DNA of 64,000 nucleotides from Paenalicyclobacillus ferrooxydans (GTDB lineage: Bacteria; Bacillota; Bacilli; Alicyclobacillales; Alicyclobacillaceae), in assembly GCF_001399675.1 (NCBI RefSeq), contig NZ_LJCO01000040.1:47704-111703 (forward strand), in the 5' to 3' direction. This document shows positions 40,680 through 49,038 of this stretch, in pieces. Numbering within the stretch: position 1 is the stretch's first letter; each line of letters starts with the position of its first letter. The translations under genes and the position numbers were made by a program. Below the pieces are notes generated by a model. It saw nothing but the letters and a program-made list of their open reading frames with translations, did not search any database and was not told where the DNA came from.

Positions 40680-41054
40680 TTACTTAACTTCCACAGATGC
40701 GCCAGCTTCTTCAAGCTTAGCCTTGATGGCTTCTGCTTCTTCCTTGGCAACCTTCTCTTTGATGGCCTTCGGAGCATTGTCAACCAAGTCCTTGGCTTCT
40801 TTCAGACCAAGACCGGTAATTTCGCGTACAACCTTGATAACGCCAATCTTCGAAGCGCCGGCAGAGGTCAAAACAACATCGAACTCAGTTTGCTCAGCTA
40901 CTTCTTCAGCTCCAGCACCGGCACCGCCAACCATTGCAACCGGAGCTGCGGCAGTTACGCCAAACTCTTCTTCAATCGCTTTAACAAGGTCGTTCAATTC
41001 GAGCACAGACATGCCCTTAATGCTCTCAATAATTCCAGTGATTGTCTCACTCAC
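40680..41054 (-). CDS. rplL: 50S ribosomal protein L7/L12
   Basis: L7/L12 forms the multicopy stalk that recruits translation factors. The 124 residues have the N-terminal dimerisation helices ([18 protein letters not shown]), a long Ala/Gly-rich hinge (about 32-50) and the C-terminal factor-binding domain with [20 protein letters not shown]. Length is normal. Confidence 0.98.
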   Translation of the reverse strand: MSETITGIIESIKGMSVLELNDLVKAIEEEFGVTAAAPVAMVGGAGAGAEEVAEQTEFDVVLTSAGASKIGVIKVVREITGLGLKEAKDLVDNAPKAIKEKVAKEEAEAIKAKLEEAGASVEVK

Positions 41055-41169
41055 GGAATATCCCTCCTGATGGGTGGTATTTCACCAATATTGTTGTCGT
41101 GCACAAGGTCAGTGCACATCACTTCATACGTTCAAGTTATCGCTATCGAAACCAGACAGCCAAGAAGCC

Positions 41170-41661
41170 TTATTGCGCTTCCTTTTGCTCCGCAACCTGT
41201 TTAACTGCGTATGCAAAATTACGCATCGGTGCTTGCAACACGCTAAGCAACATGGACAGCAGTCCTTCCCTGGACGGGAGTGTTGCTAAACTTTCAATTT
41301 CTGACGCGCCGACAACCTTGCCTTCGACTACGCCACCCTTCAGTTCCAAGGCTTTGTGAGCCTTTGCAAAGTTAAACAGAACCTTGGCCGGAGCAACGAC
41401 ATCGTCGTAGCCAAACGCGATTGCGTTCGGACCTGTCAACAGGTCGTCCATGCCGCTTATCTCAACCTTTGCAGCTGCTCGACGTGTCATCGTGTTCTTG
41501 ATAACTTCATACTCCACTCCGGCTTCACGCAACTGCCGGCGAAGCTCAGTGACCTCAGCAACACTCAAACCGCGATAATCGGTTACAATCGTGGACTTAC
41601 TCTTCGCCAGCCGCTCAGCGAGCTCATCGACGAATGCTTGCTTTTGTTGAACATCGCCCAT
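41170..41661 (-). CDS. rplJ: 50S ribosomal protein L10
   Basis: L10 is the base of the stalk and binds L12 dimers through its C-terminal helix. The 163 residues include [20 protein letters not shown] and the [12 protein letters not shown] region. L10 with L12 represses its own mRNA in bacteria; a recognisable L10 leader and attenuator precede it. Confidence 0.98.
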   Translation of the reverse strand: MGDVQQKQAFVDELAERLAKSKSTIVTDYRGLSVAEVTELRRQLREAGVEYEVIKNTMTRRAAAKVEISGMDDLLTGPNAIAFGYDDVVAPAKVLFNFAKAHKALELKGGVVEGKVVGASEIESLATLPSREGLLSMLLSVLQAPMRNFAYAVKQVAEQKEAQ

Positions 41662-41718
41662 CGTACAATAACACCTCCCACTGCTTCAAATGCCCAGGCG
41701 GAACCGTTCGAAGACATC

Positions 41719-41837
41719 AAAAAAGTCGCGCCTCCGCAGACACGGAGACGCGACTTTACAATCCGTCGCGAACCTCGGCAGGCGGTTTCCCATTAACCCA
41801 AAGGGCCTGCTGTCTACGGTCCATCCTGAAAAACACA
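41719..41837 (-). ncRNA. L10 leader RNA with attenuator
   Basis: The leader carries the conserved pieces of the Firmicute L10-binding element: GACAGCAGG near the start and CCTGCCGAGGT near the middle. It ends in a strong hairpin (AAAGTCGCG ... CGCGACTTT, with an inner CTCCG/CGGAG stem) followed by six T residues. Binding of L10(L12) is expected to control read-through into rplJ-rplL. Confidence 0.8.
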
Positions 41838-41843
41838 TCACCT

Positions 41844-41872
41844 ATTCTACCCATTCAAGTAGAACAGATCAA
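41844..41872 (-). promoter_or_regulatory. Sigma-A promoter of rplJ-rplL
   Basis: Reading leftward, TTGATC and TAGAAT are 17 bases apart, immediately after the rplA stop. Transcription would start near the 5' end of the L10 leader. Confidence 0.75.
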
Positions 41873-41896
41873 GCTCCAAACATTGGCACACCTTAC

Positions 41897-42601
41897 TTAC
41901 TCTGCAGACACGCCAAAGCGTTGTACATTCACATGCAAACCAGGGCCCATGGTGGAGCTCACAGTCGTGCTGCGGAAGTACTGACCCTTTGCTGACGCAG
42001 GCTTAGCCTTGCGCAGCGCATCAATAAGTGCACCCAAATTCTCGGTCAACTGAGCCGCCTCAAACGAAACCTTACCAATCGGGGCATGAACAATGCCAGC
42101 CTTGTCGAGGCGATACTCAATCTTACCAGACTTAATCTCAGACACAGCACGAGTTACGTCAAACGAAACGGTGCCAGTCTTCGGGTTTGGCATCATGCCC
42201 TTAGGGCCAAGGATACGACCCAAACGGCCAACCGCACCCATCATATCCGGAGTAGCTACAACGACATCAAAGTCGAGCCACCCCTGAGCAACGCGATTAA
42301 TATAGTCATCATCGCCGACGAAATCTGCACCTGCAGCCTCTGCTTCCTTCGCCTTATCACCCTTAGCGAACACAAGTACCCGTGCGGTTTTACCCGTTCC
42401 GTGCGGCAAAACAACCGCACCGCGAACCTGTTGATCCTGTTTTCTCGGGTCAACGCCAAGACGCACAGCGACTTCCACGGTTTCATCAAACTTCGCAGAA
42501 GCAACTTGCTTTAACGTCTCCATGGCTTCCACGGGCTCATAGTCCTTGGAGCGATCGACGACCTTCGCAGCTTCCGCCTGACGTTTTGTTAGTCGAGCCA
42601 A
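41897..42601 (-). CDS. rplA: 50S ribosomal protein L1
   Basis: L1 forms the mobile E-site stalk. The 234 residues contain [18 protein letters not shown] near the start and the signature segments [20 protein letters not shown] and [17 protein letters not shown] eight bases after GGAGG gives MARLTKRQ; an ATG 14 codons upstream would include unconserved residues and lies in the ribosome-binding region. Confidence 0.97.
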   Translation of the reverse strand: MARLTKRQAEAAKVVDRSKDYEPVEAMETLKQVASAKFDETVEVAVRLGVDPRKQDQQVRGAVVLPHGTGKTARVLVFAKGDKAKEAEAAGADFVGDDDYINRVAQGWLDFDVVVATPDMMGAVGRLGRILGPKGMMPNPKTGTVSFDVTRAVSEIKSGKIEYRLDKAGIVHAPIGKVSFEAAQLTENLGALIDALRKAKPASAKGQYFRSTTVSSTMGPGLHVNVQRFGVSAE

Positions 42602-42664
42602 ATCTAACACCTCCGTGTGGTTATACGGCATGAAGCCTCCCACTCAGAACTACCAGTTGCCTGG

Positions 42665-43093
42665 TCAGTCCTCAATCGTAATACCCATGCTGCGAGCGGT
42701 ACCTTCCACCATTCTCATTGCAGCCTCAACAGAAGCCGCATTCAGGTCAGCCATCTTGCTTTCAGCAATTTCACGCACTTTCGCACGTTTGACAGCAGCA
42801 ACCTTCTTCTTGTTCGGCTCGGATGAACCTGACTCAATCCCAGCAGCCTTCTTCAACAACACAGCCGCAGGCGGAGTTTTGAGATCGAACGTATAAGAAC
42901 GGTCTTCGTACACATACAGCACGACCGGAATGATCAAACCTACTTGATCCGCCGTCCGCGCGTTGAACTCTTTACAAAAACCCATGATGTTGCCCACTTG
43001 CGCCTGACCCAGAGCTGGTCCAACCGGCGGCGCCGGTGTCGCCTTGCCTGCAGCAATCTGCAGCTTAACGACCTTCACAATCTTCTTCGGCAA
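42665..43093 (-). CDS. rplK: 50S ribosomal protein L11
   Basis: L11 binds the GTPase-associated centre of 23S rRNA and is required for RelA activation. The 142 residues begin [20 protein letters not shown] from a TTG about eight bases after AGGGAGG, with the Pro-rich [11 protein letters not shown] loop (thiostrepton site) and [14 protein letters not shown] end intact. It follows nusG after a likely hairpin. Confidence 0.97.
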   Translation of the reverse strand: MPKKIVKVVKLQIAAGKATPAPPVGPALGQAQVGNIMGFCKEFNARTADQVGLIIPVVLYVYEDRSYTFDLKTPPAAVLLKKAAGIESGSSEPNKKKVAAVKRAKVREIAESKMADLNAASVEAAMRMVEGTARSMGITIED

Positions 43094-43218
43094 CGAATCC
43101 ACCTCCCTTGCCCGTAATGTGGTATTCGGGCGAACGCCCTCCCACGCTGCACAATTCCAGTTTGGAATCGTACATACATTTATCTGACGCTCCTCGGACA
43201 CCCGAGAATCGCGCCACA

Positions 43219-43243
43219 GAAAACGACCTTCAAAAGGTCTGTT
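43219..43243 (-). terminator. Weak terminator between nusG and rplK
   Basis: A six-bp stem (GACCTT with AAGGTC) and three-base loop is followed by GTTTTC. It could partly separate secE-nusG from rplK-rplA. The stem is short. Confidence 0.45.
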
Positions 43244-43286
43244 GTCTGCTATTCAGCTGCGTTCAAACGGTCTAGTCACAAAAGAC

Positions 43287-43832
43287 TCAAGAGAGCTTTT
43301 CGACTTGACTGAAGTCCACCTCAAGCGGCGTTTCACGTCCAAACATGGACACAAGCACCTTCAACTTTTGTTGGTCGCCGCTAATCTCTTCCACATTGCC
43401 CACCATGTCAGCGAAAGGACCATCGATAACCCGAACCACTTCACCAACAGCAAAGTCTATCTTGACTTGAACCTCGTCAGCACCCATTTGACGCATGATG
43501 GAACGCACCTCTGCCGGCAACAACGGAACCGGTTTGGAGCCGCCGCCTGCAGAGCCCACAAATCCAGTGACTCCAGGGGTATTGCGGACGACGTACCACG
43601 AGTCATCAGTCATAAACATCTCTACCAAGACGTATCCCGGAAAGACCTTGCGTTGAACAACGCGTTTCTTTCCGTTCTTGACCTCTAACTCGTCTTCGGT
43701 CGGCACAAGGACACGAAAAATCTTGTCCTCCATGCCCATCGTTTGTACTCGGCTCTCCAAGTTCGTCTTCACCTTGTTCTCGTAACCAGAGTACGTATGA
43801 ATGACGAACCACTGCTTTTCAAGCTTTTCCAT
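43287..43832 (-). CDS. nusG: Transcription factor NusG
   Basis: NusG controls polymerase pausing and couples to S10 and Rho. The 181 residues include the NGN domain (WFVIHTYSGYENKVKTNLES, then KVFPGYVLVEM) and a C-terminal KOW domain (VIDGPFADMVGNVEEI). ATG (MEKLEKQW) aligns with Bacillus NusG; upstream in-frame GTG/TTG codons would add unconserved residues. Confidence 0.97.
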   Translation of the reverse strand: MEKLEKQWFVIHTYSGYENKVKTNLESRVQTMGMEDKIFRVLVPTEDELEVKNGKKRVVQRKVFPGYVLVEMFMTDDSWYVVRNTPGVTGFVGSAGGGSKPVPLLPAEVRSIMRQMGADEVQVKIDFAVGEVVRVIDGPFADMVGNVEEISGDQQKLKVLVSMFGRETPLEVDFSQVEKLS

Positions 43833-43875
43833 GACTCCGGGCGGTCTGCCCCGCACCCCCTTTAACAACCAAGCT

Positions 43876-44106
43876 TTAGATAACGTGAATCAACGACAAA
43901 AGCTTTGCAACGCCGATGTCAAAACCCCACACCAAGCCACCCATGATGAAGCACACCAAGAGAGCGACCCCTGTGTAAGTCGTGACCTCGCGACGATTCG
44001 GCCAACGAACTCGTTTGAGTTCACGAAAACTCTCCCGAAAGAACTGAAACAGTCCCGTCCTTCGTTCAGGCCGTGCGACAGTATCATTCGGTTTCGGCTT
44101 GGCCAT
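43876..44106 (-). CDS. secE: Protein translocase subunit SecE
   Basis: SecE clamps SecY in the membrane. The 76 residues have a basic cytoplasmic segment with the signature FRELKRVRWPNRREVTTYT and one transmembrane helix (about 46-66), the short single-span form found in most bacteria. It lies between rpmG and nusG. Confidence 0.96.
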   Translation of the reverse strand: MAKPKPNDTVARPERRTGLFQFFRESFRELKRVRWPNRREVTTYTGVALLVCFIMGGLVWGFDIGVAKLLSLIHVI

Positions 44107-44136
44107 AAAAACGCCCTCACTTCGTACTCAGTCTTG

Positions 44137-44286
44137 TTACCGTGTTTCTCGATGCGCCGTGTGCGATTTGCAGTACGGGCAAAACTTCTTGACCTCAATA
44201 CGGTCTGGATCGTTTTTCTTGTTCTTCACACTTGTGTAGTTTCTCTGCTTGCAGTCTGTGCAAGCCAGTGTGATGACAACGCGCAT
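44137..44286 (-). CDS. rpmG: 50S ribosomal protein L33 (zinc form)
   Basis: A 49-residue protein, [17 protein letters not shown] onward, with CTDC and CPYC forming the zinc site. The ATG follows GGGGAGGTG. It lies 30 bases upstream of secE, the same order as Bacillus rpmGB-secE-nusG. The zinc-free paralogue is not in the window. Confidence 0.95.
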   Translation of the reverse strand: MRVVITLACTDCKQRNYTSVKNKKNDPDRIEVKKFCPYCKSHTAHRETR

Positions 44287-44357
44287 GCTAGGGCACCTCC
44301 CCTGAAAACCCAACAATCATAAATAAAGAGGGTCAAACAGCCCCCATAGACTAAAAC

Positions 44358-44386
44358 AGGTTAGCACAGCCGCAACTCAGTGTCAA
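44358..44386 (-). promoter_or_regulatory. Sigma-A promoter of rpmG-secE-nusG
   Basis: Reading leftward, a perfect TTGACA is 17 bases from TAACCT with a TG extended -10. The -10 is weak by itself. It lies about 70 bases before rpmG. The sigH-rpmG gap also holds a nine-bp hairpin directly at the sigH stop (about 44497-44517) without a T-run. Confidence 0.6.
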
Positions 44387-44515
44387 TATAGCTCGAAAGT
44401 ATGTGGCACGGCGCTAAACACGGGGATGCAAGCCTCTGCTGCGAGCGAAGATTAATTCCATTATCGACGGACAAGCGAAGCCGTATACGTGAGATGAACA
44501 AATCTTGCGATTTGC

Positions 44516-45166
44516 TCAACCCCATATATTCCGGAACGACAAGTACTTCTCCAGCTTGCGTTTTACGCGCTGCAAAGCATTGTCAATTGATTTGACATGG
44601 CGATCCAGATCGATTGCAATCTCCTGATATGAACGCCCATCAAGGTACAGCATTAAAACTTGCCGTTCAAGGTCGCTGAGCAACTCAGCCATTTTCAACT
44701 CAATATCGTCAAACTCTTCCTGGTGGATAACGAGTTCTTCCGGATCACTGACTCGAGCAGCACAAATCACATCTAACAGTGTGCGATCTGAATCCTCATC
44801 GTAGATAGGCTTGTCCAATGAAACGTAAGAGTTGAGAGGAATGTGTTTCTGGCGGGTTGCCGTTTTAATGGCAGTAATGATTTGACGGGTAATACACAGT
44901 TCTGCAAAGGCCTTGAAGGACGTCAGCTTGTCCTCGCGAAAATCGCGAATGGACTTGTAGAGTCCAATCATGCCCTCCTGGATGATGTCTTCTCGATCTG
45001 CACCGATCAGAAAATAGGAACGCGCTTTCGCACGCACGAAGTTCCGGTACTTGTGAATCAAGTACTCCAAAGCTTCGTCATTGCCGCTGTGCACGGCTTC
45101 GACCAAGTCCTCGTCTGTCCAGTCGTCCAGGGTACGGACTGGAGTGGATTTGAGTTGCATGTTCAA
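44516..45166 (-). CDS. sigH: RNA polymerase sigma-H (sigma-30), sporulation onset
   Basis: SigH directs early sporulation and post-exponential genes such as spo0A, spo0F and ftsAZ. The 216 residues show sigma-70 region 2 (YRNFVRAKARSYFLIGADRE, then IIQEGMIGLYKSIRDFRE) and region 4 with the helix-turn-helix SYQEIAIDLDRHVKSIDNAL. Length and the ending match SigH, not an ECF factor. It lies between rae1 and rpmG, its conserved position, behind a sigma-A promoter. Confidence 0.95.
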   Translation of the reverse strand: MNMQLKSTPVRTLDDWTDEDLVEAVHSGNDEALEYLIHKYRNFVRAKARSYFLIGADREDIIQEGMIGLYKSIRDFREDKLTSFKAFAELCITRQIITAIKTATRQKHIPLNSYVSLDKPIYDEDSDRTLLDVICAARVSDPEELVIHQEEFDDIELKMAELLSDLERQVLMLYLDGRSYQEIAIDLDRHVKSIDNALQRVKRKLEKYLSFRNIWG

Positions 45167-45204
45167 ACTGAGATCACCCCGAATCGACGGCCGAGAATGA
45201 GCTC

Positions 45205-45234
45205 ATTATACATTATGTAATCTATCACGGTCAA
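45205..45234 (-). promoter_or_regulatory. Sigma-A promoter of sigH
   Basis: Reading leftward, TTGACC and a perfect TATAAT are 18 bases apart, about 40 bases before the sigH start. In Bacillus the AbrB repressor acts here; the A/T-rich spacer is compatible with that, but no specific AbrB site can be named. Confidence 0.75.
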
Positions 45235-45244
45235 CGGGAGGAAA

Positions 45245-45793
45245 TTACTGGCGACGCCATTTTTCAAGAATTTTTGCAACATCCTGACCGATTCTGTCAG
45301 AAATTCTGGAAGAAGCCCCCTCATTCTGTTCTGCCAGGCTCGTCCGGATATCCTGTTTCGCTTCACGAAGCCGTTCCAGCAGTCCATCTGCAGAAATTCG
45401 AAGTGCCCCCCCGCCAAAAATAACCTGTTGCTCGGCATAATCGGAAGTGGCAACGGTGATCTCAGGGGTAGTGTCTCTCAATTCATAGACGAGCCTTTCA
45501 ATCCGATCATCTGCAGTTTCTTGATAGGCGGTAAAGATGATGCGCACACCGGAGCGCGTGAAATCTCGCTCCGGGCCCGGTGTCTGATGCGCATCAAAGA
45601 CAAGAATGACAGATTCGCCTGCAAACGACCTGTACTCTGCCAGTACATCAGTCAGTCGGTTCCGCATCTCCTCGAGATTCTTCAAGTCGCCGAGAGAGGC
45701 GGTTGTGAATCTCCCCAAGATGTTGTATCCATCAACGATGAGACATTTCTTGCGGATGCGCCGCTTCTTACCCTCTTTGCCGGATGACTTCAT
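45245..45793 (-). CDS. rae1: NYN-domain ribonuclease Rae1 (YacP)
   Basis: Rae1 is an A-site mRNA endonuclease that acts on ribosomes. The 182 residues contain the NYN/PIN fold: LIVDGYNILG near the N-terminus (catalytic Asp), SVILVFDAHQT, and ITVATSDYAEQQVIFGGGA. The basic N-terminus is typical. The ATG starts 26 bases inside the end of rlmB, so the genes overlap, as in Bacillus. Confidence 0.9.
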   Translation of the reverse strand: MKSSGKEGKKRRIRKKCLIVDGYNILGRFTTASLGDLKNLEEMRNRLTDVLAEYRSFAGESVILVFDAHQTPGPERDFTRSGVRIIFTAYQETADDRIERLVYELRDTTPEITVATSDYAEQQVIFGGGALRISADGLLERLREAKQDIRTSLAEQNEGASSRISDRIGQDVAKILEKWRRQ

Positions 45794-46895
45794 AGAGCAG
45801 CACCCCGGTTGCGACTGAGGCATTCAGGCTCTGCAGCTCGCCAAGCATCGGCAGGGAGACCGTGTAGTCACAACGCTCCCGAACCAATCGACTAAGTCCC
45901 TTTCCTTCAGCTCCAATCACAATCGCGATGGGGCCGCGATACGTGATCTGTGTATAGGACTGCGGAGCGTCAACGTCTGTACCGACAATCCAATAGCCCT
46001 GTGCCTTTAAGGTTTCCATGGCCTGCACCAGATTTGCCACCCGTGCGACAGGGACGTACTCCATTGCCCCTGCTGCAGCCTTGCCGACAGTTTCAGTCAA
46101 TGGCACAGCACGTCTTTTCGGGATAACAACGCCTTGCACGCCTGTGGCTTCTGCAGTGCGAAGGATTGCGCCGAGATTATACGGATCAGAGACCTCATCA
46201 AGGAGTAACACCAGCGGGTCATGCCCTGTCTGCCTTTGAATAATCTCCTCCAGCTCAACGTAGTCGTGCGCCGCTCCATAGGCCACAATACCTTGATGAT
46301 GTGCCCCCACAGCGGTGATAGAATCCAGATGGGCCTTGGGGACTTTTTGAATCACAACACCGGCCGCTTTTGCCTTTCCGGTAATCTCTGACAAGCTGCC
46401 ACCCTCGGCTGTTTCGGCAATCAGAATCTTGTTGATGGACCTCCCCGATTTGAGTGCTTCGAGCACAGGGTGGCGACCAACGATTAGCGAATTGGCGACG
46501 TCCGCAGCAGTGTCATCTTGAGGCGCGGTTGACCGGGTATTTCGGCTGACACGTGTATCTACACGAGAATCCCTCCGAGAGGACAGGGTAAAGTCACGCC
46601 CTCCCGGTGCTCTCTCACTCGTTCGACTTCCCGTCCGCGTGCCGCGACTGACCTCACGGCCAGTACGGGATTGCGTCCGACTGGTCCCGCGGTCAGTACT
46701 GGATTGTGTCCCATTGGTCCCACGTTCAATGCGTCGGCTGTCGTCTCCTGTTCTGCGGTCATTGGCTTCCCGGCGAGGGCCCCGTCGTCCACCGGCTGAT
46801 CTCCCCTGAGCCGTGCTTTGCCCACCACGACCGGCGCTTGTTGCGGTGCGGTGTCTGCTACCTGTATTGCTTTGTCGATTCCGTCCATCTGCCAT
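45768..46895 (-). CDS. rlmB: 23S rRNA 2'-O-ribose methyltransferase RlmB/TrmH family
   Basis: A SpoU-class methyltransferase: the L30e-like substrate domain begins at NSLIVGRHPVLEALKSG (about 135-151), followed by the knotted SPOUT domain with LDEVSDPYNLGAILRTAEA, IGAEGKGLSRLVRE and the LQSLNASVATGVLLYE signature. The first ~132 residues are a disordered Arg/Gly/Ser/Thr-rich extension, much longer than in Bacillus, where the whole protein is about 250 residues. The ATG overlaps the mrnC stop (TAATG) and has an AAGGGG site. Confidence 0.9.
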   Translation of the reverse strand: MADGRNRQSNTGSRHRTATSAGRGGQSTAQGRSAGGRRGPRREANDRRTGDDSRRIERGTNGTQSSTDRGTSRTQSRTGREVSRGTRTGSRTSERAPGGRDFTLSSRRDSRVDTRVSRNTRSTAPQDDTAADVANSLIVGRHPVLEALKSGRSINKILIAETAEGGSLSEITGKAKAAGVVIQKVPKAHLDSITAVGAHHQGIVAYGAAHDYVELEEIIQRQTGHDPLVLLLDEVSDPYNLGAILRTAEATGVQGVVIPKRRAVPLTETVGKAAAGAMEYVPVARVANLVQAMETLKAQGYWIVGTDVDAPQSYTQITYRGPIAIVIGAEGKGLSRLVRERCDYTVSLPMLGELQSLNASVATGVLLYEVIRQRG

Positions 46896-47308
46896 TACTC
46901 TTGCCCCTTCCATTTGTCCACGCGTTCAAGTGCCATTTGGCACACTTGTTCTAAGCGTTCGTGACTTCCGTTCCCGTACAAATATCCAATCAACGCTTCA
47001 AACCCTGTACTGTGTCGATAGTCCAAGACGTCTGCATTCCTTCGCACATGTCCCGATTTTGCATTCCGCCCACGTCGCATGATGGCTTGCTCTTCATCAT
47101 TTAACGACTCCCAGAGTTCGGCAGCAAGTTTGGCCTGAGCGGCAGCTGATACGTAAGCTGTCGCAGCCCGATGCAGTTCACTCGGACGACGGATCCCTCT
47201 GGTCAACACATGGTTTCTTGCGTAGAGTTCCCAAACCGCGTCCCCCAGATAGGCCAACACCAGCGGTGACAACTCCGACACGGTCCAGTTTTTCATGACC
47301 GGAACCAT
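46895..47308 (-). CDS. mrnC: Mini-ribonuclease III
   Basis: Mini-III trims the ends of 23S rRNA precursors. The 137 residues form only the RNase III catalytic domain, without a dsRNA-binding domain: LAYLGDAVWELYAR holds the conserved Asp, and GFEALIGYLY holds the catalytic Glu. The start overlaps the cysS stop by 16 bases; an ATG four codons later (47296) forms an ATGA overlap and is the alternative. It lies between cysS and rlmB as in Bacillus. Confidence 0.93.
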   Translation of the reverse strand: MVPVMKNWTVSELSPLVLAYLGDAVWELYARNHVLTRGIRRPSELHRAATAYVSAAAQAKLAAELWESLNDEEQAIMRRGRNAKSGHVRRNADVLDYRHSTGFEALIGYLYGNGSHERLEQVCQMALERVDKWKGQE

Positions 47309-48732
47309 CTTGTTCCTTGTGCCGTGTCCTCAATGGTGATTCCGCGTGCAGACAACTCATCACGGATTTCATCCGCCCGTTTAAAATCTCGCGCTTTGCG
47401 GGCTTGATTGCGAGCTGCAATCAGTGATTCAATTTCCTCGTCTTCTGACCTTGCCGTACTTTGCGGTGTGACATCGTTACTGAGTTGAATGCCCAGCACC
47501 GAAAGCAACTCAGAAATGAGACTCTCCCACCCGTTTAGTTCAGACTCTCTTACCTGATCTTCGGCCAAATAGGTGTTTGCTAAACGCACCGCCTCAAATA
47601 CAGCCGCGATTGCGTCAGCTGTGTTAAAATCGTCATCCATGGCATCGACGAACATTTTTCGCACACCGTCGAACTCCGCTTGAACCTCATTTCGTACGCC
47701 TTCATCCCCGCGTGCAAAACTGGGCCCTTCCAACAACACCTCCCGCCGATGCGCAAGATTACGCAGTGAACGGCCGATCCGGACGACGCTTTGTTCTGCC
47801 TGCTCCATGGCATCTTGCGTATAGTTCAGCGGATGACGATACTGTGCGCTGAGCAGAAAGAAGCGTACGGCTGCAGCACTCCTCTCCTCAAGCAGATCGC
47901 GGGTCATGATGAAGTTCCCAAGCGACTTCGACATCTTCTCACCATTGATGTTCAGCGTGCCGTTGTGCAACCAATAACGGGCGAACGTATGTCCGAAGCG
48001 GCTTTCGCTTTGAGCGATCTCGTTTTCATGGTGCGGGAACACTAGATCTCTGCCCCCTGCATGAATGTCAATCTCCTCGCCGAGATATTTCGCATTCATC
48101 ACTGAGCACTCAATATGCCATCCTGGTCGACCTGGCCCCCAAGGGCTCTCCCAGTACTCTTCGCCAGGCTTGGCGGATTTCCACAGAGCAAAGTCAGTCG
48201 GGTCGTCCTTGTGCTCGAGCACCGTGATACGAAAACCAGCCTGCATCTCGTCGAGTGACTGATGAGAGAGTTTCCCGTACTCGGCAAACGACGAGGTATC
48301 GAAATACACGTCCCCCTCGCGTTCATAGGCGTGCCCCAACCGGATCAAATCGGCAATAAACGCGATAATCTCCGGGATGCACTCCGTCGCCCGCGGATGC
48401 ACCGTAGCCGGTTTGATCCCAAGTGCATCTGCATCTCGAAAGTATTCTTCAATATAGCGGTTTGCCACGTCACGAACGTTCTCACCAAGTTCATTCGCGC
48501 GATTGATGATCCGGTCATCGACATCCGTGAAGTTCTGAACGAAGCGAACCTCGTAGCCCCGATACTCAAGGTAACGGCGAACAGTGTCAAAGACAACAAA
48601 CATGCGTCCGTTCCCTACGTGAAACAAGTTGTACACTGTTGGACCGCATGCATAAAAACGAACCTTGTTCGGTTCAATGGTTTCCAAAACTTCCTTTTTT
48701 CCTGACAACGTATTGTAAAGTCGGATTGTCAT
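47293..48732 (-). CDS. cysS: Cysteinyl-tRNA synthetase
   Basis: Charges tRNA-Cys. The 479 residues show the zinc Cys in FYACGPTVYN, the HIGH-equivalent HVGNGR, the zinc-site segment GWHIECSVM and HHENEIAQSE, and the KMSKSLGNF loop. Length matches Bacillus. The ATG lies after AAGGAGG, directly downstream of a T-box leader. In Bacillus cysE (serine acetyltransferase) precedes it, but here it is missing. Confidence 0.97.
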   Translation of the reverse strand: MTIRLYNTLSGKKEVLETIEPNKVRFYACGPTVYNLFHVGNGRMFVVFDTVRRYLEYRGYEVRFVQNFTDVDDRIINRANELGENVRDVANRYIEEYFRDADALGIKPATVHPRATECIPEIIAFIADLIRLGHAYEREGDVYFDTSSFAEYGKLSHQSLDEMQAGFRITVLEHKDDPTDFALWKSAKPGEEYWESPWGPGRPGWHIECSVMNAKYLGEEIDIHAGGRDLVFPHHENEIAQSESRFGHTFARYWLHNGTLNINGEKMSKSLGNFIMTRDLLEERSAAAVRFFLLSAQYRHPLNYTQDAMEQAEQSVVRIGRSLRNLAHRREVLLEGPSFARGDEGVRNEVQAEFDGVRKMFVDAMDDDFNTADAIAAVFEAVRLANTYLAEDQVRESELNGWESLISELLSVLGIQLSNDVTPQSTARSEDEEIESLIAARNQARKARDFKRADEIRDELSARGITIEDTAQGTRWFRS

Positions 48733-48750
48733 GATTTTTCCTCCTTGATC

Positions 48751-49035
48751 AAAAAAGCCGCCTCTGGATCAGAGACGGCGTTACCCGTGGTTCCACTCTG
48801 CTTGGCGTGCTGAAACACACCCGCTTTGCTCGTCTGTAACGGGACTACCCGTCGGAGTTTACTCAAACACTGCACCAGACACATGCACAGGTCTTTCTTT
48901 CCGAGGCCAACAGGTGCACTTCCATGTCCGTGACCTAAGGCTGCTCACAGCGTCACACAGCCTCTCTCTGAAGCTCACTCACACATGTACTCTTCCTGTC
49001 CATTGCCGAATTTCAATACGCACTTCGTCTGATTG
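48751..49035 (-). ncRNA. T-box leader for cysS
   Basis: The T-box core AGAGTGGAACCACGGG (48784-48799) is close to the AGGGTGGNACCGCG consensus. It is followed by a terminator (GCCGTCTC with GAGGCGGC, then six T residues). The 5' half has the stem-I elements GGAAGAGTACATG and AGAGAGAGG. A TGC (48916-48918) in GAAGTGCACC is a fitting Cys specifier codon. Uncharged tRNA-Cys should promote read-through into cysS. Confidence 0.85.
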
Positions 49036-49038
49036 TCG

